From Candolleomyces eurysporus (Eukaryota > Basidiomycota > Agaricomycetes > Agaricales > Psathyrellaceae): a DNA stretch of 64,000 bases. The stretch is taken from assembly GCA_027579435.1 (NCBI GenBank), contig JANBPK010001038.1, positions 165,528 through 229,527 of the forward strand. Reading direction: 5' to 3'. Positions 24,578-36,192 of the stretch are shown piece after piece (within the stretch, counting starts at the first letter, position 1; each line of letters starts with the position of its first letter). The notes beneath the pieces are model-generated. The model was not told where the DNA came from. It searched no databases and worked only from the letters and a program-made list of their open reading frames with translations. Made by a program: the position numbers and the translations under genes.

Positions 24578-27500
24578 TTAAACGGTTATAGAGGTAGTCC
24601 ACTTGGTATCCAAGGACGACGCTCCAACCATGACGCCAAATGTACCACTTGGACGTACATATTGTTGACTGGGAACATCCCAAATACTGCGAAATCACAA
24701 CGAGTCAGACACATGGGAAAGGCAAATGAACAACCAGATAGCGAACCTCATATCTCTCTGGCTCAAGGTCATGCTAACCCGAGACGAGGCGCCCACATCC
24801 AAAATAACCTCTTCGAAGCCTCGCAGAACCTTGGGAGGCTCGCCGGCCGAAGGGGGATACGACAGATACAGCTGAGGCTTCTCAGCACCAGCGAACGCAC
24901 CGGTGTTCGCCACGGTGAATGTGACTGTATACGAGGTGCCTGACTGGCTGAGCGAGAAGCCAGAGTAAGCGAAGGTGGTGTAGGAGAGACCAAATCCAAA
25001 CTCGAAGCGTGGCCGAATGTTGTTCGCGTCCATGTACCGATAATCCAAGAGCAGCTTCTCGTCGTAATCGAGCTGCATATAACGTCAGACTTTATCCGAA
25101 AGAGCTGGTTTGAAATAGTAACTTACGTCTGGGAATCCGAGGCTGTTGTAGACGATCTTGGTGCCATAGGCAGCTTCATTCTACCGTGAAAAACAAGATG
25201 ACGGTCAGCGGCGTTCGATGTAAAGAGCAAAGCGCAGCACGTACATCGGCGATGCTGAAAGGAAGCTTTCCGCTCGGGTTATAGTTTCCGAACAAGACAT
25301 CGACAATCGAGGGGCCTGTCTGCTCTCCAGGAGTCCCAGCATAAATGATACCGGTAACGTTAGGGTGGTTGCTCCAGGAGAAGTACACAGGTCCAACGGA
25401 GTGCACGACGACAATGGTATTGCTGCAAACAGCTGCAACTCGTTCAACAAGGCTTCCTCCTCTCCACCACAAATCGAGGTCGTTCCTATCACCCATGTTA
25501 CCATGTACAACAGCGTAGAACGCCAGTTCACCGCTCATCCTGAACGAATGGATGTTAGATTTGACCCAAACCTTGAAAAGGAGTTCGTCGCAGTGTCACT
25601 CACGCATTGACGAAGACGAACGCCACATCCTTGCCTCGTGCAGCGTTAACACCGGCATTGAGATCATTCGACGGAGAAGAGGTAATGCTGGCGGAAGATC
25701 CGGCGAACGAAGTGATAGCATCAATAGGAGGCACGAGGAACTCTAGAGAATTAGATCCCGAACCCCATCTGGGAGATATAGTCGGTGAGTATCGAGCCCG
25801 AGCTGCTTCTCAGTCAATGGTGTCACCTACCCAACGCTCATCGTGCCTTCGTTACATTCACCCATCTCATTGCAATCAAGTTTGGGTAATCTGGCATCTT
25901 GGCCGACAACTGCAATCGTCTTGATCCGGTCTTTCGCAACAGGAAGTCCTCGAACAGTCGTGCCCGTAGGGGCGCCAGTGGTGGTTGTACGGTTGTTCTT
26001 CAGCAAAACGGCAGAGGCAGAAGCAATCTCTCGGGCAAGGGCTGTATGGTCGTTAGACCGCACATTAACTCGAAGGTTCTTCGGCCCAGTGCCATCGCGT
26101 CTTTGTGCGTCGAAATTGGTGACAGGGAACTCCTGGGGTTGTTGTGAATACAAGAAACAGTACAAATCTCGGGCTCGCGAGGTGCTTACCTGGTCTTGAT
26201 CGAAGCGGTAGAACGGTGCTAGGATACGGGTAATCATCTCATTCAGTCGCTAGGTAGGGTGATTAGACATATCAACTCGACAGTTTTCAAACAGCCAAAG
26301 TCTTACCGCTTGTGAAACTTCACCTCTATTGACAGCGTTTCGCAAGCCATTGCCGCCAAAGATACCTCCACCTTAGGTGCGATAATAGGATCAGAAAGAG
26401 GACAAAAGAAGCTAAATATATAAAGTTCTTACCAACTACGATGTAATCCCCAGGTTGCTCCATCTCTAAGCCGTTGTTGGCGTTCTCCGCTGCTGAATCA
26501 TGGGTGGCACCCCAATCGCTAACGACGTAGCCTGTAAGACGTAAAATCAGCCAACGAGCTTCTGTTGAATCTGAGGTGTCTGACCTTTGAAACCGGCCTT
26601 TCGCAGCATTCCATTAGGACCGAGAACGCCAGCGCGGTGGCACGACGAAGTTCCATTAACGCGGTTATAAGCGCACATCACGGAGGCAACATCTGCCTAT
26701 TGATGCAATGAATAGATGCCAAGAAACTTCGAAAAGGATAAGACACACCTCAATGCTCCGAAGGAAAGGGTAGAAGTACATCTCGTGCATGGTGCGATCA
26801 TCAACGTTCGCAGACAGACCATACTTCCAGTGCTCCTGGTTGTTAGCGATCAAGTGCTTTGCACACGCTTGGACTCCAACGCTCTGAACGCCCATGATAG
26901 TCTCGTACGCCCCTTCTCCATTGAGGTAGGGATCGGGACCAAAGCCCTCCCAACCACGTCCCATTTTGGGGTTCCGCATCTTGAGACGAGTGACATATCA
27001 TCAGTATCAAAGAAAGAAGATGACTGCCGCAATAGAACCTACGATGTCCAAGGAAGGCCCCAGATGGACGCTAACGTTATCGAATCAATACCACTTAACT
27101 TCAGAACGCGAGAAGACGAAAAATGAATTCAAACGCACTGAACTCCTTTTCCGCGAAATTCTTCCCCGAGCGCTTTCCCTCGAGCTCGCATCAGCCGTCG
27201 ACTGAACGTAGCAGCGGCATTCAAACCAGCTGGGAATCCAGTAACGTTCCGCACTAGCCTCAGCCCAGCAGGCCCATCCTGCATACAAATTGAAGGGATA
27301 CCGAGTCGAGGTATGGCGGTAGTATCGCCGACACAGCGACCTTGGAGCACGTTCAGAATGAAGGGAAGATAGTGAGTGCGAAAAACGTACGATTGGGGTT
27401 GAGCTGCCCGGTACCGACAGCGATACCGAGCTTCTCATCCAGGGTCATTTGCGCAACGGCACTACTGGCGAGGGCGTACGCTTCGTCCCATGTTCCTGGA

Positions 27501-27623
27501 GTGTAAATTCGATGGTAAGCCATACGTAAATGGAAAGATATAAACCGTGAACGCACGAGCTTGGACTTCGAGTGAAGAAGTGAGCAAAGCAATCGCCCCA
27601 GCTAAGACCAGACGCTTCGACAT
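24578..27623 (-). CDS. Secreted GH3 beta-glucosidase
   Basis: Glycoside hydrolase family 3 enzyme, expected to split terminal beta-glucosyl residues from cello-oligosaccharides. The start ATG at 27623 gives a signal peptide, MSKRLVLAGAIALLTSS. Exons then read GTWDEAYALASSAVAQMTLD, IPSICMQDGPAGLR, VHLGPSLDI, GRGWEGFGPDPYLNG, ACAKHLIANNQEHWKYG, DDRTMHEMYFYPFL, the nucleophile region YVVSDWGATHDSA (Asp of VSDW), the C-terminal sandwich domain (NTIVVVHSVGPV, FGNYNPSGKLPFSIAD, FGFGLSYTTFAYSGF) and a fibronectin-III-like domain ending WDVPSQQYVRPSGTFGVMVG. TAA lies at 24578. About a dozen short introns. Motif order and content match full-length secreted fungal GH3 enzymes, with no break seen. The last exon (after RDMR) is 3' of the longest ORF and was found by its WDVPSQQ motif. 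Confidence 0.9.
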
Positions 27624-28548
27624 TCTCAGAAAAAGGGAAGCGAAAAGAGAAGGGGTTCTTCTGAGCACCTCGTGAAAATCGATGTCAACGATATTAATAC
27701 CAGTCGGTGCCTCATTATAGATTTCCCAAGCCTTGTGCACGCCCCGCCAGGCGAAGTCATCCGATGGGCACAGCAGAGGCTTAGCATTGCCCTCCATCAC
27801 CGTATGATGCACCAGATCTAAGAACAAATCTAGGCGAATACCGATTAGAAGCATGGGGCCGCCAGAAGCCGCCAGATTGAGCATTTTATCAGAAGCACAT
27901 CACTAGGACCCAATCAAACCAGAGAGCCAATCGCTCTCACCAATACAGATGGGGGTTAGAACGGGTTCGTCCAAGGAGTACTTCATGGCTGAATATACTA
28001 GATTTCCCGCTGTAGGCACTCGTAGGTGCATCATCGAACTTCATCTACTCCTATACGTTACCGTTTAAGATGGGCATCGGGAAAACCTGGAACCCATGTG
28101 GAAACAAGAAGTGGGAGCAAACAGTGGGAGCGGCGTACCGCCCCTCCCAACGAGCTAAAGCCACCGTGCGCGCCTTCCTGGTCCGAGAACGCCTTTCTTC
28201 TGGAGCCAAGGCGCTTGACGAGCTTGAAGGAACGCTTCGAACTTCGTTCGTGTCGTGTGTGTTCATGTGGTGAGTGGGCATGTGCCAAGGGGACCGGCAA
28301 TGTGGAGTCGGAACTGTTGTTTGCCTCCGATTCCCTTGATTGCAAACAGAGTCAAACTTTTTCGTCTAGGTTACCTATGAAGCTTCAACAAGGACAAGAG
28401 ACACCACTCTGATATTAATACTCATCCAGGTAATACTCCAGGTATAATATACAATGGAAGCAATGATAAGCAACGATCCGCAGAAGAGAACAAGGCATAC
28501 TGCCGATCAGGCCCCACAACTTCACCCACACTAATACGTCACTTCGGA
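27624..28548. other. Intergenic: GH3 promoter region and P450 copy 2 3' flank
   Basis: About 0.9 kb upstream of the GH3 gene. Overlapping ORFs of 67-128 codons at 28.0-28.4 kb on both strands show no family resemblance. Paired ATACTCCAGGTA-type repeats occur near 28420-28446. Confidence 0.45.
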
Positions 28549-31273
28549 CTATTGGGCTGGCTGATACAACCTCACTTTCAGCGGCATCTGATTTCCACCT
28601 TTAGGATCAGACTTGACAAAGGGTCGCCTCACCACGGTTTTCCTTCCCCCAATGTCCTCAAACGGAACAGCGAGGTCGAACTCGAATCGTCGAACCAGTG
28701 TGAAAAGGAGGGCTTTCATCCTGTCAAAAAAACAGGGGGAAGATCCGCGGTTAATCCGAGCGAGCGAGGACCATGCAAAGGAGGAAGTACACACTCTACA
28801 ATCGAGAACCGATACCCGATACACGCACGGGGACCACCAAGGAACGACAGTATGTTACCCCACACTCCAGGAATACCGCTTGCCCCCGTAGGTATAGATT
28901 CCCACCGTTCTGGCCTAGAAGAAGAAATCACATGAATACATGCAAATCCAAGGCGGATAGATGCAGGGATGGCCAGGGTTTAAAAGTGCCTTACTTGAAC
29001 TCATGACTATCTTCTCCCCAGATCGTCTTGTCATGGTTGATCACCATGATGGGAATAAGCACTTCATCGCCTTTTCGAATCCTGTAGATCCGGGGTCAGT
29101 CATGCGTCACTCGGTACAGAAGGGCCCTCGGAAAGACGTCTGTCTACTTACAAGATACTGTCATGGCTCTTCCCGTACCTGTCTACCACAGGTTTACCGA
29201 GCGGGAGAATGTCGTCTTTGACAGCGACACGGCTTGAATTGGGTACAGGGGCGTGAAGACGCAGGGCCTCTCGAACAACAGCGTCCAGATATGGGAGTGA
29301 ATTGAGCTCGTCCATAGAGGGATTGTCATTCGGGACCGCTAACAGTTCATCACGGAGTTTCTTCTGAGTCTCAGGAGCTTTGCTCAGGGCAAAGAGTGCC
29401 CATGCTGTCGCAGTGCTAGAATGGAACTCCGATTACTTCTTGCCCCGCTGTTTTGGTGAAGTTGTACGTACCTTGTCGTCTCGTGGCCTGCAACAATGAA
29501 GGTCGGTACCTCTACGAAAGAACCAGCAAATTTCAGATGATTTTGACCGTACGAGAAGGGTAAATCTGACTCACGGGCGAGGACCTCCTCGTCACTCATC
29601 CGCTGATTTTCTGGGATATCGGTATCCATATTAGCTCGCACCAGAAGAGTCAAAAGATTTCTGTTCGTAAGGCTGCTCTTCTCAAATTTACCATCCTTCA
29701 CCAAACTATCTTTACTGTTCTGAAGAAGTTCTTTCCCAATGGTAACCATCGAACTCCGAGCCTGCTTTCTTGACGCGTCGCTCCGTGCAGGCTGAAAATT
29801 GGCTTCAGTAGATGTGATGGAAACGAAGACAATTTACCCACTATCCAGCGTAAAAGAGGAAACCGTGCACGCATGAGCATGAAGGGGCCCGGCCTTCCAG
29901 CAGCCCTGCCAAACAGATTTGCGAAGGCATGGCTCAGTTCAGTTCTTTCCTCTCCGTCCGCCAAAGCATTGAACTTGTAATTAAAACCTGGTTAATCAGA
30001 TTAACAAACGATCCATATTCCATATAATGCACTATGTTAACTGCTTACCAGCTAGTCCGATGACGTCGAGAGTCATCCGGCTCAACCACGCCAGACCGTT
30101 GACAGTAGCTACTTCGCCTTCTCTGGAGATTTCGGCGGTCCATGCATCACGAAGCTAAGAAGATTGAAATATTTTCGGCGTTAGAAGCTGAGTGCCCAAC
30201 AGTTTCCACGGCTGCGCACCTCGAGAGATTTGTCAATAAAAATCTCCGTGAGTTCTCGAATCTGAGCAGCTCCAAAGGCTGGGTTCTGTCGAGCGACGAT
30301 CCTTGAGAACGGGTATGAACGGCGTCACACACAGAATTCACGAACCATGATCTTGCGCTGAAACCTCGTATAAATACACCGTATTTTCAGAGTTTTACGT
30401 TAGAAAAAACAAACCTGATTCTTATGCGTCTCCCCTTCGACAATCAAAACACCTATATAGAGTTTCAGATAATGATCAGCAACCACCCACACCAAAACGC
30501 CGCCGAATTGTTCGCAACAGCAACAAGAATTCGAAGGGTGCACCAGTGTGAATCGACCCACCTTCTCCCAGTAACCGACTAAGGAACCACCTCGCGGGTG
30601 CCGGCTTCTGATACACAGAGCTGTTCATGACAATGTGATTCAACGCCTTGCAATCCGTCGTGTAAAGCTTCTTGGACTGTAAAGCGCAGTTGATGGGTCA
30701 GTCAGTCAACGTCGCCTCTATGTGAAACTAGAATCTCGAGAGGTTCTTTCTCCCGAGCACAGCGGAACGTAATGACAGAATGACAAGTACGCACACCAAG
30801 AAATCCTCTAAAAGTGTGAGTCGGCCCATACTCCCCAACCCATTTCTCATGGACTTCAGTAGATTCCTGTCAAAGAACAACACCCATTCCCAAGGAGAGA
30901 CTTTCCATCAGTGGCTCACTTGACAAAGAAGACGCTCTTGCTCGTACGAAGCAAGCAAACAAGCGCCCTGAATATGAGGACTCACCGGTGCCCCCCAAAG
31001 CGACTTGAGGTTCCCAAAGACAACACTCTCATTCGGCGGACCAGGGAGGTCTCGCAAAGGCGAAGTCCACTGGCGATAGAAGAAATCGAGCAGTCTGTAG
31101 ACGCCATATGCTCCAAAGGTAGCTACAAGGGAGGTAGCAAGCTGCCTGACCATCACGAGCCGTTCAGGCGAAACCAGCTCCGCTACCGTGATCATCGTCG
31201 TCGTCGTTGTCGTTATGGTTGTCGCCGCAGCTGAAGAGTTGTCGAAGCTGTATGCACGAATCACGAGCCGCAA
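28549..31273 (-). CDS. Cytochrome P450 (copy 2)
   Basis: Paralogue of the P450s at 1-2443 and 31.8-34.1 kb. The N-terminus has a membrane anchor ([20 protein letters not shown]), the hinge [14 protein letters not shown] and a P450 B-region. Later exons carry VEGETHKNQ, the 12-nt exon [21 protein letters not shown], the I-helix AGHETT followed after an intron by [12 protein letters not shown], the ExxR helix [18 protein letters not shown] and the haem loop [13 protein letters not shown] with the axial Cys. The stop lies at 28549 after [10 protein letters not shown]. The start is ambiguous: the ATG at 31273 adds a Thr-rich leader, while the ATG at 31195 ([13 protein letters not shown]) gives a more usual anchor, and I prefer the latter. 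ER-bound monooxygenase; substrate unknown. Confidence 0.88.
30346..30357 (-). other. 12-nt microexon of P450 copy 2 (codes RKIM)
   Basis: Minus-strand CGCAAGATCATG between acceptor tttcag and donor gttcgt, phase 0 on both sides. It links VEGETHKNQ to [12 protein letters not shown]. It lies at the same protein position as the 12-nt exon of P450 copy 1; copy 3 has fused it with the next exon. Confidence 0.85.
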
Positions 31274-31820
31274 GCGGCGCAGTAGAAAGGAGATGAAGGC
31301 AATTTATAGCTTGGATGGCCTGTTACACGGTCACCATCACCGTTCGTGTGCGCTGGCTGTAAAACGATCAAGATGCTATAGGTGTGGTTCGAGGTGAGAG
31401 AGTGTTGCCACTTCCATCTTCTCTGACGTCATTCCCCATTCTTGCTCGCTGAGAACGCGGTTAGATGCCTTCCGACTTGGTAGGAGAGAAGCAGAAGTGA
31501 TCCGTTCATCCGCAGTCAGGGCTGTTGAACATAAACATTTCACCAAGAGAAAAAGAAACGTAAGAAAAACATGAATATCTACACGGATACACGGATCAGC
31601 ACGTTGATAATCACCAATGTCCATCGGGCAGCAGCCGATTGGACTGTTTGTCACTGTACGCCGCCGCCGCTGTCAAGGACAGTTCTTTGTACCGAAGGGC
31701 AAGAATCAGAATATCCCTGGATTAGACAAAGTCGAAAACACATCGGATAAATTAAGCAGCAAAGCAAAGCAAAAATAGTGTACACGCAAAGATTTCTCTG
31801 TGAAAAAAGTCCATAAATAC
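31274..31820. other. Intergenic between P450 copies 2 and 3
   Basis: Upstream region of copy 2 and 3' flank of copy 3. Near the copy 2 start lies a GTC/GTT-rich stretch that would code poly-Thr on the minus strand. No gene supported. Confidence 0.45.
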
Positions 31821-34145
31821 CTACGCCCGCTGATACAATTTAATCTTCAACGGCATCTGATTCCCCGCCTCGGGGTTCGACCTCAAGAAAGGTCTCTGCA
31901 CAACAGAAGACTTCTTCCCAATATCCTCTGCCGGAACCCCCAACTCAAACTCGAACGCCCTGACAAGAGTGAAGAGCAGGGCTTTCATCCTAAGTGAACG
32001 GTCAGCATTGACGAGCGGGAAGGATACTAGGACCACCACTTACTCAACAAGCGAGAAGCGATACCCAATGCAGGCTCGAGGTCCTCCAAGGAAAGTGAGC
32101 ATGTTGCCCCATACACCTGGAATACTTGAAGCCGCCTCGGGCGCTGATAACCATCGTTCAGGACTAAGCGCAGCAAGGACAGAATTAGCACTCGGCATAT
32201 ATCGGTGATTATGTGCTAGTAGCACAAGAATAACTCACTTGAACTCATGGCCATCCTCACCCCAAATCTTCTTATCCCTGTTGATTGGGATAACGGGGAT
32301 GAAAAGCGTCTGACCTTTTCGAATTCTAAAGTTAATTTTAGCAAGCTTCATCTCGACTCTTTTGAATTGGAAGAGAGAGAAAGGAAGGGAACGAATAGAC
32401 AGTCTACTCACGGGATAGACTCATACACCTTTCCGTTTCTGTCCGTTACAGGCGTGGTCAAGGGCAGAACGTCGTCCTCCACGGCTACCCGGAGGGTCGA
32501 CGGCACCGGGGCATGAATACGGAGGGTTTCACGAACAACAGCGTCCAAGTAAGGGAGTGCGTTAAGCTCGTCCATCGACACATTGTCACTCGAAACTGTG
32601 AGCAGCTCGTCCCGAAGTTTCGCTTGGACCTCAGGAGCTTTGGCGATTGCGAAGAGGGCCCACGTTGTCGACGTGCTGACCTCAAATGCGTTAGGGTGGT
32701 CCTTCAACGTATCGGCTATGAACGGCAGACTCACCTGGTGGTCTCATGCCCCGCAGCAAGGAAAGTTGGGACCTCTGAGTAGATGATAAACACGATTTAG
32801 TTGACACATCTAACTGGGACGCAGCGCAGGAAGGACCACTCACGCGCAAGAACATCATCTTCACTCATCCTCTGATGTTCGGGGATATCCGTCGCCATAT
32901 TGGCGCGCAAGAGTAAAGTCAAAAGATCTTTGCTCTTCAAGCTCTCCTTATCAACCTTCAGCCCACTCTTGCGCAACGCTGCTTTACTGTTATCCAAAAG
33001 CTCTCTTCCGATCCTGTCCATAGTCCTGCGAGCTTGCTTCGTCTCGGCGTCCCTGTCGGCTGGCTGCAAAGTCCCCCGTTGGTTAGATTGCCAGGCAGCT
33101 TCGGCAATGAGGAAGGAAGTAGACGTACCAACCAGCGCAAGGCAGGGAAGAAACCGCGGAGTAAAGGAATGATAGACACCGACGCATTGGTTTCGAATAT
33201 TTTCGAAAACGCCTTGTTGAGCTCGTTCTTTTCCTTCCCTTCAGACAAGGCATTGAATTTGTAGTTGAAGCCTAGTGCAGCACAAAGGCATCGTCGTCAG
33301 AAACAAATCAAATGCGATGGAAACTTCGATTAAGAATAACATACCAGCCAAACCGATCACGTCCAAAGTCATCCTACTCAACCACGACAACACGTCAACA
33401 GTCGGTGGTTCACTGTCCTCACCCTGTTTCCGAACCTCTGATTCCCATGCATTTCGTAGTTCAATCGACTTCTCCACGAAAATATCCGTCAATTCGCGGA
33501 TCTGCGCTGCGCCGAAAGCTGGATTCATAACTCGGCGCTACGGTAACGATGTTAGCTGTACATTCTCTAAACGTTTCATTGAAATCGACAACGGACCTGC
33601 TTCTTGTGCGCATCGCCCTCTACGACAAGGACACCCTCCCCTAAGATTTGTCCGAGTTGGTACCGCGCGGGTCCAGGTTTCTGGTAGATGTAGCTGTTCA
33701 TTAATACGTGGTTGATAGCTTTCAAGTCCGTCGTGTAAAGCCGATTCATCTTTATGGTCCTTATCAGCGAGCGCTCAATCGAGGGTTAAGTTGTCCTACT
33801 CACCCCAAATAATCCTCGATAAGAGATGGTGCGCCCGTACTCTTCTATCCACTTTTCATGGAGCTCAGAGTTTTCCTATTATGATAGATAAAGTTAGCAA
33901 CAACTACGCTCAGAGGCAGGAAAGTCGTGCAGTATCGTTGGTAGACGTACCGAGTCCATGATCTCCTTGAGATTCCCCCAGATGAAACCCTTGTTCGGCG
34001 GTCCAGGGAGATGTCTCAGCGGGGAAGTCCTATTGATATAGACGAACTTCAACGCCTTGTACAACCCATAAGCTCCTAGAGTTGCAGCCAGGGAGGCGAT
34101 GAGCTGCACAGCGACAGCGACGTTCATGCTGGTATAGATCGGCAA
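31821..34145 (-). CDS. Cytochrome P450 (copy 3)
   Basis: Starts [20 protein letters not shown] (ATG 34145; an in-frame ATG at 34127 is also possible), followed by hinge [16 protein letters not shown]. Other landmarks: [44 protein letters not shown] (one uninterrupted exon here), [19 protein letters not shown] [16 protein letters not shown], the I-helix [10 protein letters not shown], the continuation [17 protein letters not shown], Exx[19 protein letters not shown], and haem loop [17 protein letters not shown]. Ends [11 protein letters not shown] at 31821. Intact as read. It forms a same-strand pair with copy 2, separated by about 0.55 kb, and all three P450s share the same motif order, so they are lineage duplicates. 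Substrate not predictable. Confidence 0.88.
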
Positions 34146-34937
34146 GTTGCAAATGTATGATGTCGGATTGGCTGGAGGCGGAGTCTACAGTGGGTCGACG
34201 ACGGTAAGGAAGGAGTCCAAGTCGAGTCCTTTATACCCCCCCAATCACTGGTTGATTATCGATTATTATCAAGCACCCAGACACGTAGAGCACTGGCCGC
34301 AGCGACGCGTTTACGGTTTTTGACGGCGCAGTCGTCTCTTTCCAGAATGGTTAACAACGAGTGAGAGAGTCGACCGGCAGACGCCCATTTGCATTGAGTA
34401 CGATGCCCGGTCCGACACGTTCCATTGATCCTGCCTTCCGTTTATCCGGACCAGGTATCTTAACGCTGGAAGGTCGTCGAATAGTCCAATATTCGAAACC
34501 AGCTATTCTTGTGGGTGCATATTTTGAGGGTAATGAGGTATGGAGGATAGAAGGTTAATTTGGAGGTACGATCGTCGCTTCCAAGCTTAGTTCGGCTCAC
34601 TAAGCCTCACTTTAGTGCACACAGTGTTTGCAATCAAAGACTTTCGCAAACAGCCCGACTAGCGCCCGAGCAAAGCGCCTCTCCTGCTCCCTACTCGAGT
34701 TCTCGGGCGATTCTGTTGAGTACAACACAGGGAGGAGAATAGGACCATGAAATCTTCTTGAACCAACTCTGAGTGAATGCTCCCTTCAGTTTCTGGCCTC
34801 ATGAATTGTTTGCTGTGGCAGGGAAGATTATAATACAACTTCAATGCGTGTTGTAATCTTGAGCTCCAAGCATAGGAGCTTCGCGAGAAGCCATCCTCAA
34901 GTAGGCTAACGAAACAATATGAATATGGAGGCGAAAC
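34146..34937. other. Intergenic between P450 copy 3 and the U6 gene
   Basis: No protein family recognised. Short ORFs at 34361-34742 and a minus ORF at 34659-35045 are not supported; the latter reads through the U6 gene. Confidence 0.5.
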
Positions 34938-35002
34938 AAAATAAATATTGAGACCCGTAGGTCTACCACTCCGGGAAAGCGTGTCATCCTTGTGCAGGGG
35001 CC

Positions 35003-35033
<31 letters not shown>

Positions 35034-35057
35034 TTCGTATGTCACCCCGAAGGGGAC
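34938..35057 (-). ncRNA. U6 spliceosomal snRNA
   Basis: Minus-strand RNA starting GTCCCCTTCGGGG (5' stem-loop) at 35057. It continues with AATTGGAACGATACAGAGA (the ACAGAGA box that pairs with the 5' splice site), GATTAGCATGGCCCCTGC (U4/U6 pairing and the AGC triad) and AAGGATGACACGC (internal stem-loop). This core is nearly invariant in eukaryotes. U6 acts at the catalytic centre of the spliceosome, in keeping with the intron-dense genes here. The 3' end is uncertain: after GACACGC the sequence departs from the usual form, makes a small hairpin (AGACC TAC GGGTCT) and meets a TTTT at 34941-34938, which I take as a pol III stop. No clear TATA box about 30 bases upstream. Confidence 0.92.
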
Positions 35058-35871
35058 ATAAGTCCATGATGGATAATGTGGGTGATTAGCGGGGTTCTAC
35101 TTTTTGTTTGACTGGCGGGGTGATTGATATTCTCTGCCTCACGCACACGCTTTGCACAGCCAACCTGTTCCGCATAAGCAATCAAATTAATAGTCTCCGT
35201 CATCCATCTGCCTGCGGCCGCTCTTTTCCAGGCTCATTGGCGAGAAGGACTGTTTTGGGCAATTGTTTGCCAATTGCGCCGTCCATTAGAGAACGTCCCT
35301 GGCGATGATTGCGAACACTGCCCGGGTTTCGCTCTTCAGTTTATGGCACCCCATTGACGACGGCCCAAGATACAACATAAATTTGAATCCGAATTTCCAT
35401 AGTACAATCATAGAAATACCCCAACCTCAAGAAAAGGAATCTATCGATTTCCCGAAACCCGAAAGAAAAGAATCGAAGCACAGCTAAGGTTGACGATCCA
35501 CTAGGGAAAAAAAGTCGAATAAAAAGCAGNAAAAGGCTCTCGAAGACGAATCGCTAGAATCTACAGGCGTGTCTATAACTCGCGAGAAACATATCTAGTA
35601 TGCTATAAGGGTGTGGATGAAGGAGAGGGTTGCAATTCGAACTGGCGAATGTAGGGGTGAATAAGATGGGTGGTAGGGGTAGAAGATGTCGAAAGGAGAA
35701 AGGATTTTCATACAACAGCACTGGCGTCAAGCCAGAAACCGTTGGGGGGAGTCATGTCGATGCGCTTGCATACTGGTACAAATAAGAGGTTCTTCATCGA
35801 AGTTTTCGTGGGACCAAAGGTGTTCGCAGAACGCCTTGGCGTGAATCCGATCCCAGCGGGAACGAGCGGAT
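35058..35871. other. Intergenic: U6 upstream region and 3' flank of small secreted protein gene
   Basis: No supported gene. Contains one N at 35530 beside an A run. ORFs on the plus strand (60-88 codons) overlap the 3' end of the secreted-protein gene and look spurious. Confidence 0.45.
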
Positions 35872-36192
35872 TTAGTGCTGAGAGTCGACGCGGTTCAGAG
35901 CAGCCATGCGACGCTGGAATCGCTCGTTGCGCTTGAGGGGCACGAATTTCTCGGGTGATGCTTCTGCTTCAGGGGCACGTCCGTAGTACGAATCTCCTGT
36001 TTCAGCTTCGCGGGCGGCGTTGACAGCTAGCACGGAACCAGCGCTCGCAGCACGTTGAACATACGTGCGTCCGAGAAGGCTGCCTGGGGCACTGGCAACC
36101 TCGCTGCCACCGAATGCGACCGGGAGAGCGGTAGCGGTCATGAAGAAGAAGGCGAGGATGGTGAGGACGAAGGAGAACTTGAAGAAGAACAT
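35872..36192 (-). CDS. Small secreted protein
   Basis: Predicted 106-residue protein. The ATG at 36192 starts a strong signal peptide, MFFFKFSFVLTILAFFFMTA, with likely cleavage after TALP or TA. An upstream in-frame ATG at 36258 would bury this signal, so I prefer 36192. The mature part has no cysteine. It includes LLGRTYVQRAASAGSVL, DSYYGRAPEAEASPEKF and a basic C-terminal part LKRNERFQRRMAALNRVDSQ, with dibasic KR and RR pairs that Kex2-type proteases could cut. The family is unknown to me. It could be a small secreted effector-like or precursor peptide; that is inference. Single exon, stop TAA at 35872. Confidence 0.7.
   Translation of the reverse strand: MFFFKFSFVLTILAFFFMTATALPVAFGGSEVASAPGSLLGRTYVQRAASAGSVLAVNAAREAETGDSYYGRAPEAEASPEKFVPLKRNERFQRRMAALNRVDSQH

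Noticed and set aside
28026..28412. ORFs on both strands between the GH3 and P450 genes
   Set aside because: Short, mutually overlapping, no family resemblance; likely promoter or 3' flank.
28549..34145. A secondary-metabolite cluster around the two P450 genes
   Set aside because: No polyketide synthase, terpene synthase, NRPS or transporter is present nearby; the P450s look like simple paralogue duplication.
34659..35045. Minus-strand ORF of 128 codons
   Set aside because: It overlaps the U6 snRNA core on the same strand; its apparent coding sequence is the RNA gene read as protein.
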